Source: a virus. From it: a stretch of DNA of 21,113 nucleotides. Of the stretch, positions 16,026 through 21,069 are shown one piece after another. Positions within the stretch are counted from its first letter, which is position 1. Every line of letters starts with the position of its first letter. The translations under genes and the position numbers were made by a program. The DNA lies in the IMG/VR virus record IMGVR_UViG_3300031957_003032, positions 1 through 21,113 of that record; one strand, written 5' to 3'. A model generated the notes under the pieces. It searched no databases, was not told the origin of the DNA, and worked only from the letters and a program-made list of their open reading frames with translations.

Positions 16026-16367
16026 ATGAAAGTCGATGTTTCCTTCTGCACCTTCTCCGATCGGGCATCGCTCGATGGCAATTGGCGCCCGGCGCGGATG
16101 CTGGTGGCCGAACATGCCAATGGCGCGTTCGCGGATGTGTCCGGCACGGCCTGGGCCGGCGGATCCCGTGTCACGGTTCCGGCCGGCAAAACGCACGCCC
16201 TGATCGCGGTGCCCTATGGCGCCGTCCGCGTCGCGGTGGGTTCTGATCCGACCGCCACGGAAGACGGGTCCAGCAATGGTGGCCGTCTGATCATCGGGCC
16301 GATCGTCGAGCCGGTCGCGGTGGAGGAGGGCCAGCTCATCTCCATCATCGAAGTGGATATGGATTAG
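16026..16367 (+). CDS. Phage protein of unknown function, probably beta-structured
   Basis: A 113-residue protein starting at ATG 16026, with GAAAGGA upstream, right after a terminator. The sequence alternates beta strands and glycine turns (GNWRPARMLVAEHANGAF, GGSRVTVPAGKTHALIAVP, GGRLIIGPIVEPVAVEEGQL), which suggests a small beta-sandwich or barrel. No membrane segment is seen. It lies 2 nt before the adhesin-like gene, so the two are probably co-translated and might work together, for example as a base or decoration for that fibre. I do not recognise a family. Confidence 0.55.
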   Translation: MKVDVSFCTFSDRASLDGNWRPARMLVAEHANGAFADVSGTAWAGGSRVTVPAGKTHALIAVPYGAVRVAVGSDPTATEDGSSNGGRLIIGPIVEPVAVEEGQLISIIEVDMD

Positions 16368-16369
16368 CC

Positions 16370-17269
16370 ATGATGGGCTATGGCGCCGCGCGGCGGCGGC
16401 CGGGCATTTCCCGCCTGGCTGCCCAGCGCGCCACACTCGACGGCGCGATGCCGCGTGTGGCGATCGACTTCAAACGCCGTGAGGCCGCCATTGGCGGCGG
16501 GTCGCGGCCGGTGGCGGGCCTGCCCGGGCTTTCCTTCACCGAGGCGGGCACACGCTATGTCGCCAATGCGGCCGGGCTTCTGGTGCCGTTCGGGCCGGAT
16601 GTCCTGCCCATGGCAGCGGGTGTCGGGCTGAAACTGACAGACGCGATCACGAATCTGCATCCGCGCTCCGAGGATATCGGCGGCGCTGGCTGGACCACAT
16701 TGGGGGCGTCCGTCGCGTCTGATGCCATGGCTGATCCGGTCGGCGGGACCGGGATGGACCTGATCACGGATAGCGGCTCCGGTGGCGGCTATACCCGCTA
16801 TGGACCGCTGACGGTGGAGGCCGAAACCGAATATACATTCAGCTTCTGGGCTCATGTCACGGCCGGCACGGTAGCCTGGCGCGCCTATGACATCTCCAAT
16901 GGTGCCCAGATCGTGCAGGCGGTCTATACGGCGCCAAGCCTGGCGCGAAAGGACTTCCAGTTTACCACGCCGGCCGGGTGCACGTCCGTCTATGTCTACC
17001 CGGTCTACAATCTGTCGGCCTCCGGGGCGGCGGGGTGTTGGGGTGCCCAGGTCAATGAGGGCGGATCCGCGCTGGATTATGTGCCGACCGCCGGCGCTTC
17101 GGCCGGTACGGGCGCATCATCCTTCACGCTCGACATGGCGGCGCTGGGCCTCTCGGCCACGCAGACCTTCAACTATGAGCGCGATGGCGGATCAACCGGC
17201 ACGGTGGACGCGGTCGCCGGCACGCTCACCCTCGACAAAGACTTCATCTGGGAGGCCTTGTGGGCCTGA
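16370..17269 (+). CDS. Fibre/adhesin-like protein with a carbohydrate-binding-like module
   Basis: A 299-residue protein. ATG 16370 and ATG 16373 are both possible starts. Residues about 30-100 follow a plan common in phage fibre and head-spike proteins: an (I/L)DF strand, a GLSFTEAGTRYVANAAGLLV segment, then GLKLTDAITNLHPRSEDIGG. From about 100 to 245 (GWTTLGASVASDAM, TEYTFSFWAHVTAG, FQFTTPAGCTSVYVYPVYN, GCWGAQVNEG) it looks like a carbohydrate-binding jelly roll. The last part (about 250-299) is a short beta domain. This makes it a third candidate surface-binding protein in the window, separated from the S74 fibre by four small genes. Confidence 0.65.
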   Translation: MMGYGAARRRPGISRLAAQRATLDGAMPRVAIDFKRREAAIGGGSRPVAGLPGLSFTEAGTRYVANAAGLLVPFGPDVLPMAAGVGLKLTDAITNLHPRSEDIGGAGWTTLGASVASDAMADPVGGTGMDLITDSGSGGGYTRYGPLTVEAETEYTFSFWAHVTAGTVAWRAYDISNGAQIVQAVYTAPSLARKDFQFTTPAGCTSVYVYPVYNLSASGAAGCWGAQVNEGGSALDYVPTAGASAGTGASSFTLDMAALGLSATQTFNYERDGGSTGTVDAVAGTLTLDKDFIWEALWA

Positions 17270-17292
17270 TGCGCGCATAGGGGAGGAAAGGC

Positions 17293-17739
17293 ATGGGCGA
17301 GCAAAGCGTGGTGCCGCCGGCGGATCTGGCACGCCGGGTTGAACAGGCCGAGCGCCGGCAGGACCGTCTGGAGGGCGAGGTTTCCAGCCTGGTTAAATCG
17401 GTGGACGGGCTGACCGACAAGCTGTCGGGCTTCCTGCGGGAATATAATCAGCGCAGCCGGACGGACTGGAAAACCATCATCGCCCTGATCGGGGCGCTGG
17501 GCACAATCGGCACGGCCGCCATTGGTGGGGCCATCTGGATCATCATGACGATCGAAGGTGGCCGCGAAGAGCGGCTCTTGGCGGTTCTGGCTTCGTTGCG
17601 GGACAGTCAAGCCGCCGCCTCCTCGCGCCAGGCCGATGTGGATGGCCGCATTATTGAGGATTATCGCCGCGAGGCGGATGCCCTGTCCGGCCGTCTATCG
17701 CGGCTGGAGGCCGCGCATATGCGCGGCCCCGATCGCTGA
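17293..17739 (+). CDS. Membrane protein with two coiled coils (XhlA-like, lysis region)
   Basis: A 148-residue protein starting at ATG 17293, with GGAGGAAAG just upstream. Residues 12-50 form a charged coiled coil (RRVEQAERRQDRLEGEVSSL), 61-87 a single hydrophobic span (TIIALIGALGTIGTAAIGGA then IWIIM), and 92-140 a second coiled coil. A coiled coil followed by a membrane segment recalls XhlA, a small lysis-associated membrane protein that works with holin and endolysin; this one is longer. It stands directly upstream of the transglycosylase, so a holin or holin-partner role is likely but unproven. The gene ends in a cluster of hairpins and a terminator. Confidence 0.6.
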   Translation: MGEQSVVPPADLARRVEQAERRQDRLEGEVSSLVKSVDGLTDKLSGFLREYNQRSRTDWKTIIALIGALGTIGTAAIGGAIWIIMTIEGGREERLLAVLASLRDSQAAASSRQADVDGRIIEDYRREADALSGRLSRLEAAHMRGPDR

Positions 17740-17759
17740 CCCGCCGAACGGCGTTCGGC
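17709..17759. repeat. Two adjacent palindromes at the end of the XhlA-like gene
   Basis: GGCCGCGCATATGCGCGGCC (17709-17728) is a perfect 20-base palindrome inside the last codons of the gene. Fifteen bases later, four bases after the stop codon, lies GCCGAACGGCGTTCGGC (17743-17759), the second copy of the recurring palindrome first seen at 2121. Together with the terminator at 17770 they make three inverted repeats in under 90 bases. They could act as nested RNA hairpins or as binding sites. Confidence 0.65.
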
Positions 17760-17769
17760 CGACATCTTC

Positions 17770-17795
17770 GCCGCTCCATTCGGGGCGGCCTTTTT
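17770..17795 (+). terminator. Intrinsic terminator before the endolysin gene
   Basis: An 8-bp stem (17770-17777 with 17782-17789, including one G-U pair), a 4-nt loop ATTC, then C and TTTTT (17791-17795). It lies 30 nt after the stop of the XhlA-like gene and 26 nt before the transglycosylase start. It is followed by the same CTTTTTCATG string as the terminator at 15982. Confidence 0.75.
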
Positions 17796-17821
17796 CATGT
17801 CTTCAATCCATGGAGGTTTTC

Positions 17822-18775
17822 ATGCTGGACTGGATCCGGAACACTTTCTCCGGCTCGATCACCTGGACGGTCGCGGCCGTCCTGGTCGCGCTGGCCCTTC
17901 TGTTTGCGCCGGTGGCCTGGGGCGAGCCGCTGGCCGGCGGCATTCTCTGGAAGGGCCTGACGGCGCTGGCGGGCTTCGTCCTCTGGATGTTCGGTCTGCG
18001 GCTGTTCTTCTGGATCCGCTCCATCTCGGTCTTCCAGCCGGAAACCTTGGAAGCGATCCGCAAGGAGCCCTTTGCCTCGGCGATCTGGCTGGGCATGGTG
18101 GCGATCTCTCTGGCCATGATCACCGGCGCCGCAATGGGCCAGCCGCCGACGCCGGCCGCCTGGCCGGGCGGCGTGGCGCATTCGCCCGCCCTCATCGCCG
18201 CTGACGCGCGCGATGAGCCTGACGAGACACTCGCGGGCATGGAGGCCTGGCCCGCGCGTTTCGCGGCCTGTGAGCCCTACAGGGCCGATATCGAGCGGGC
18301 CGTGGCCGCCTATTGGGGCGCGTTCCAGCATCCCGATGCCTGGGCCGCGCAGATCTACCAGGAGAGCCTGTGCCGATCGGCGGCGATATCGCCGGTGGGT
18401 GCGGCCGGTCTGGCGCAATTCATGCCGGCGACTTGGGCCGAAGCGCAGGCGCATTTCGGCATCCGCGCCAGCCCGCATGATGACATCGCGATCGAGGCGG
18501 GCGCCTGGTACATGATGCGCCAGATGGCCGTCTGGCGCTCGCCCCGGCCGGAGGTGGAGCGCTGGCGTCTGGCGCTGGCGAGTTACAATGCCGGCGCGGG
18601 CAATATCATCCGCGCCCAGCGCCTGTGCGACGGCGAGCGCGACTGGCGCGAGATCCGCGCCTGCCTGCCGGCCGTCACCGGCCATCATGCCAATGAGACC
18701 CGCACCTATGTCGATCGCGTCCAGCGCTGGTGGGGCGAGCTGGATCCGCGCGGGGCCGGGGAGGCGGGGCTGTGA
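17822..18775 (+). CDS. Membrane-anchored lytic transglycosylase (SLT domain), probable endolysin
   Basis: A 317-residue protein. ATG 17822 has GGAGG 6 nt upstream; the longer in-frame ORF from 17558 is rejected because it crosses the terminator and previous gene. Three hydrophobic spans (about residues 13-33, 41-66, 86-105) precede a linker and an SLT domain (about 145-310). SLT motifs are clear: IYQESLCRSAA with catalytic Glu181, GAAGLAQFMPATW, and ALASYNAGAGNI. It would cut the glycan strand of peptidoglycan. Usual phage SLT endolysins lack three membrane spans, so the N-terminus may anchor, export or even act as a holin-like part. The stop overlaps the next start (GTGA). Confidence 0.85.
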   Translation: MLDWIRNTFSGSITWTVAAVLVALALLFAPVAWGEPLAGGILWKGLTALAGFVLWMFGLRLFFWIRSISVFQPETLEAIRKEPFASAIWLGMVAISLAMITGAAMGQPPTPAAWPGGVAHSPALIAADARDEPDETLAGMEAWPARFAACEPYRADIERAVAAYWGAFQHPDAWAAQIYQESLCRSAAISPVGAAGLAQFMPATWAEAQAHFGIRASPHDDIAIEAGAWYMMRQMAVWRSPRPEVERWRLALASYNAGAGNIIRAQRLCDGERDWREIRACLPAVTGHHANETRTYVDRVQRWWGELDPRGAGEAGL

Positions 18776-19101
18776 GCCTCATCGAATTGCTTCTCGCCTT
18801 GGTCGCGGCGCACGCGCTCTGCGACTATCCCCTGCAGGGCGACTTCCTGTCCCGTGCCAAGAATCGGATGCAGCCTCTTCCGGGTGTGCCCTGGTATCAG
18901 GCGCTCGGCGCTCATGCCTCGATCCATGGCGCAGCTGTGGCGCTGCTTACGGGCGTCTGGTGGCTTGGCATGGCGGAGGCGGTGTCTCACTTCCTCATCG
19001 ATGACATGAAGTGCCGGGGGCGCATTTCATTCAATGCCGATCAAGCACTGCACCTAGCCTGCAAACTGGTCTGGGTGGGCATTGTTTGGGTGTCGGCATG
19101 A
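18772..19101 (+). CDS. DUF3307 family membrane protein
   Basis: A 109-residue protein. The GTG start at 18772 overlaps the transglycosylase stop. The opening LLLALVAAHALCDYPLQGDFLSRAKN is the DUF3307 signature (L-x-A-H-x-L-x-D-(F/Y)-x-L-Q followed by K), then HASIHGAAVALL and a GMAEAVSHFLIDDMKCRG segment with conserved His and Asp. Two or three hydrophobic stretches suggest an inner-membrane protein. DUF3307 proteins occur in bacteria and in phages; their biochemical function is not established as far as I know. In this spot, between an endolysin and spanins, a lysis role such as holin is possible but only inferred. Confidence 0.7.
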   Translation: MSLIELLLALVAAHALCDYPLQGDFLSRAKNRMQPLPGVPWYQALGAHASIHGAAVALLTGVWWLGMAEAVSHFLIDDMKCRGRISFNADQALHLACKLVWVGIVWVSA

Positions 19102-19430
19102 TTCAGGCCTCCACCGCGTCCTGCTCTGCCGTCTTCATTCCCTATGAGGAATGGGAAGACGGTGCCGACCACCCGCCCGGCGCCTTCACCATTGAAGTGT
19201 TCAAGGATGGCTCTCGCGAGATGCTGTTCAAGTGCCCGTCCGGAGACGGGGCAGAGTGCGGCATCAAGCTGCGTCCCTGCGCCGAGCAGCCGAGCTGGGA
19301 ATTCAATGACGATCTGGACAGCCCGACCCTGCACCCTTCCGTGCACCGGCAATACAGGCGAACGGACACGGGCGGCATGGGGACGATCTGGCACGGCTGG
19401 CTGAAAAATGGAGAGTGGAAGTCATGCTAG
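19098..19430 (+). CDS. DUF6527 family protein
   Basis: A 110-residue protein. ATG 19098 overlaps the DUF3307 stop (ATGA). The pattern fits DUF6527: FKCPSGDGAECGIKLRPC, then PSWEFNDDLDSPTLHPSVHR and a final WHGWLKNGEWKSC. The paired Cys residues and the W-H-G-W-L-x-N-G-E end are the family's hallmark; a small metal-binding fold is plausible. It is frequent in prophages near lysis genes but has no known role. It overlaps the i-spanin start by a few bases, so it is embedded in the lysis operon. Confidence 0.65.
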   Translation: MIQASTASCSAVFIPYEEWEDGADHPPGAFTIEVFKDGSREMLFKCPSGDGAECGIKLRPCAEQPSWEFNDDLDSPTLHPSVHRQYRRTDTGGMGTIWHGWLKNGEWKSC

Positions 19431-19846
19431 GCAAACTGTCCGCCGGCGTGCGCGGCGCCCTGTTCGGTGTGGCCGTGGCCGGCGCTTTCGGTCTGGGCTC
19501 GACGGTCTTTTCCTATCAGCTCGGCAAGGCGCATGAGCGCGCCGCTTCGGCGCTGGTCAATCTCGATGCGGTGGTCGAGCGCGTCGAGGAAGAGGCTGGC
19601 CGCCTGGCCGGCGTGGCCGAGACGGCCGAGGTGCGGCTGGCCGCCGATCGCGCCTGGCGCACGGAGCAGAGCGCGCAATTCCTGGAAGAGATGCGGAGCC
19701 TGACGGCGTCCGCACAAGACCTGCGGAGACAATTCGATGCGAATCCTGATGGGGCCTGTCCTGGCCTGCCTGATGATGTGCGGATGTACAACGCCGCGTT
19801 CGGTCTCACCCCCGCCGAGCCTGGAGCCGCAGATCCGGGAGATTGA
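19424..19846 (+). CDS. i-spanin (Rz-like inner membrane spanin subunit)
   Basis: A 140-residue protein starting at ATG 19424; an in-frame GTG at 19415 is the alternative. Residues about 9-34 form one membrane anchor (RGALFGVAVAGAFGLGSTVF), and about 35-105 form a long charged helix (VVERVEEEAGRLAGVAETAE), the usual plan of Rz. Spanins fuse the inner and outer membranes as the last step of lysis in Gram-negative hosts. The strongest support is the next gene, a lipoprotein that starts within this gene's 3' end in another frame, as Rz1 does in Rz. Sequence identity is not expected to be high in this family. Confidence 0.8.
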   Translation: MLGKLSAGVRGALFGVAVAGAFGLGSTVFSYQLGKAHERAASALVNLDAVVERVEEEAGRLAGVAETAEVRLAADRAWRTEQSAQFLEEMRSLTASAQDLRRQFDANPDGACPGLPDDVRMYNAAFGLTPAEPGAADPGD

Positions 19847-20066
19847 GCGGATCGTCCAGGAGCAGATCGAAACGCCGCCGGCCGAATGCCTGGCCCTGCC
19901 GCCGCCGATCGGGGCGATGCCGGACTGGCAGGACTGGCGCCAGCGCGCCGCCGACATGACCGAAGCCGCGCAGATCCGCGACAGGGTTATTGCGGCGTGT
20001 CAGGGCTGGTGGGGGCGGGTGGAGGCGGAGAGGGTTAGATCGGCCAGAGGGCCAATAATGCACTGA
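19737..20066 (+). CDS. o-spanin (Rz1-like outer membrane lipoprotein)
   Basis: A 109-residue protein starting at ATG 19737, with GGAGA about 7 nt upstream, beginning 110 nt before the end of the i-spanin gene in a different frame. The N-terminus is a lipoprotein signal (MRILMGPVLACLMMCGCTTP), with lipidation likely at Cys17 (MCGC). A Pro-rich linker (PPPSLEP) follows, then helices with Trp/Asp-rich segments (MPDWQDWRQRAADMTEAAQI). It is longer than lambda Rz1 (60 residues). The partly nested pair strongly indicates a two-component spanin. Its end overlaps the convergent minus-strand gene by 32 nt. Confidence 0.8.
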   Translation: MRILMGPVLACLMMCGCTTPRSVSPPPSLEPQIREIERIVQEQIETPPAECLALPPPIGAMPDWQDWRQRAADMTEAAQIRDRVIAACQGWWGRVEAERVRSARGPIMH

Positions 20067-20412
20067 CCGATCCGGCGACAAAGCAGGCGCCTGCTGTCGT
20101 GGCCATAAACCCTAGCGCCATTGTGTCCGGCTTCTCATCCCGATCATCATCAAGGTACTCCAGATACTGAGCTACTTCGCGACCGCGTAGGAAGATGGTG
20201 AAAAAGCAGGCAATGACCCCACCCAAAAAGATCCAGGCGGGGTAGGATGGCGGTGGCGAGGTGGATACCGATGAGATCGCCGCTGCGACATTGATTGTGG
20301 TCAGCAAGCCAGCGCCATTGCCAGCTATCAACAGGGTTGCCAGAAGCTTGGCGGTGTCCTGCCGCCAATCATGTGCGCGACGTTTATGCTCTTCGAGATC
20401 GCTTGTAGGCAT
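20035..20412 (-). CDS. Three-helix membrane protein, candidate prophage moron
   Basis: A 125-residue protein on the minus strand, starting at ATG (20412-20410), with AGGGA about 6 nt upstream. A charged N-terminal helix (residues 1-20) is followed by three hydrophobic spans (about 22-46, 58-76, 98-123); the first contains an N-G-A-G-L-L motif common in small prophage membrane proteins. It opposes the late operon, has a good sigma70-type promoter of its own, and overlaps the o-spanin end by 32 nt. This arrangement is typical of morons expressed in the lysogen, for example superinfection-exclusion or lysogenic conversion proteins. The exact function is unknown. Confidence 0.7.
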   Translation of the reverse strand: MPTSDLEEHKRRAHDWRQDTAKLLATLLIAGNGAGLLTTINVAAAISSVSTSPPPSYPAWIFLGGVIACFFTIFLRGREVAQYLEYLDDDRDEKPDTMALGFMATTAGACFVAGSVSALLALWPI

Positions 20413-20438
20413 GGCAGTCCCTGCTCCATTTCTCTGCC

Positions 20439-20467
20439 ATTCAAGATCGAGATGGATAGCGTGTCAA
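20439..20467 (-). promoter_or_regulatory. Sigma70-type promoter for the minus-strand membrane protein gene
   Basis: On the minus strand TTGACA (20467-20462) is a perfect -35 element. After exactly 17 bp comes TTGAAT (20444-20439), a 4 of 6 match to the -10 consensus. Transcription would begin near 20432, giving a leader of about 20 nt before the ATG at 20412. The perfect -35 and ideal spacing in GC-rich DNA are unlikely by chance at this place. Confidence 0.65.
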
Positions 20468-20480
20468 AGCCGCCATTGAA

Positions 20481-20506
20481 CCGGCCGGGCTTGACCGCCC
20501 GGCCGG
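20481..20506. promoter_or_regulatory. Perfect 10-bp inverted repeat next to the moron promoter
   Basis: CCGGCCGGGC (20481-20490) and GCCCGGCCGG (20497-20506) are perfect complements around the loop TTGACC. It lies 14 bp upstream of the minus-strand -35 element and 54 bp before the small + strand gene, so it occupies the divergent intergenic region. It may be an operator, or a hairpin in a transcript from either side. The loop TTGACC could serve as a weak + strand -35, but no good -10 follows. Confidence 0.5.
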
Positions 20507-20559
20507 CCGCCGCCACATTCGCGCCTGGCGGCATTAGGGGCATCGATGGAGGATCCAGC

Positions 20560-20808
20560 ATGGATCAGGATGCACCCGAACCCATTTCCCCAAACACTCA
20601 AAGAGATCCGGACGTCGCCTTTGACGACCTGGTCTTCGATATCGCCTTCGCCATGCGGCACAAGCTGCCGGCATCGCGGCGTGACGTGAAGTCGGCCGAC
20701 AATGCCGAATACATCGCGCGGCGGGTGGCAGAGATGCTGCAGCAGCGTTTCAGGCTGGAGCGGAAGGAGCCGCCGCCGCTTCACTCCACGCCGGACATGC
20801 GGGGCTAG
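20560..20808 (+). CDS. Small phage or accessory protein of unknown function
   Basis: An 82-residue protein starting at ATG 20560 with GGAGG 7 nt upstream; the longer in-frame reading from 20371 is rejected because it overlaps the divergent promoter and gene. The N-terminus is acidic and disordered (MDQDAPEPISPNTQRDPD), then a helical body (FDDLVFDIAFAMRHKLPASR, AEYIARRVAEMLQQRFRLE). No membrane span. It is the last + strand gene before attR, divergent from the moron gene, so it may also belong to the accessory end of the prophage. I do not recognise a family. Confidence 0.55.
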   Translation: MDQDAPEPISPNTQRDPDVAFDDLVFDIAFAMRHKLPASRRDVKSADNAEYIARRVAEMLQQRFRLERKEPPPLHSTPDMRG

Positions 20809-21022
20809 GCGCCGAATGGCGTCCGGTCAGCGATAGGGGATGGGGTTTTCGACCGGTCCGAAGGGCCAGGCCCAAATCAGGAAAGCGGCGAGTGCGGCGC
20901 AGGAAATCGCCCACAAAATCAGCGCCCATCCATTCCGACGCACCCAGTAAGTGATTGATAGTGCAGCCCGTGAACAGACGCGGAACCGTCGGAATAACGC
21001 TGATTTTATTGCTGAATGTCGC
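20809..21022. other. Gap between the last gene and attR
   Basis: This stretch of 214 bases has no convincing gene. At 20811-20827, three bases after the preceding stop, is GCCGAATGGCGTCCGGT, a degenerate copy (three changes) of the recurring palindrome. On the minus strand, 20943-20827 could encode a 38-residue peptide from GTG with a strong hydrophobic span (WALILWAISCAALAAFLIW), but no ribosome binding site is seen. The remainder is more AT-rich near the attachment site, as expected at a phage end. Confidence 0.5.
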
Positions 21023-21069
21023 GATTGTGGATCTAGAGGTCCCCCGTTCGAACCGGGGAGGCGGTACCA
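21023..21069 (+). other. attR: 3' fragment of a tRNA-His gene (prophage right end)
   Basis: The sequence is the 3' part of a tRNA. The anticodon loop TTGTGGA (21025-21031) has anticodon GTG (21027-21029). A 3' anticodon stem TCTAG, a variable loop AGGTC, a T-arm CCCCG-TTCGAAC-CGGGG (21042-21058), an acceptor strand AGGCGGT (21059-21065), A73 and an encoded CCA (21067-21069) follow. The 5' side of the anticodon stem mismatches (CGCGA where CTAGA would pair), and nothing before it folds as a D-arm or acceptor strand, so the 5' half is absent. This is the duplicated tRNA end left by integration. The fragment's orientation places the intact tRNA at the other prophage end, left of this window. The exact core limits are inferred. 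Confidence 0.8.

Noticed and set aside
13659-17269. Diversity-generating retroelement acting on the fibre or adhesin genes
   Set aside because: No reverse transcriptase gene or template repeat is visible in the window, and no adenine-rich variable region stands out at the fibre C-termini.
17558-17821. Upstream extension of the transglycosylase
   Set aside because: It would cross the XhlA-like gene and a terminator, and its sequence is Arg/Pro-rich shadow; ATG 17822 has GGAGG.
20371-20559. N-terminal extension of the small gene at 20560
   Set aside because: The extension would overlap the divergent gene and its promoter; ATG 20560 has a strong ribosome binding site at the right distance.
20994-21069. 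A complete functional tRNA gene at the right end
   Set aside because: The 5' side has no acceptor strand complementary to AGGCGGT, no D-arm, and the anticodon stem mispairs; only the 3' fragment is present.
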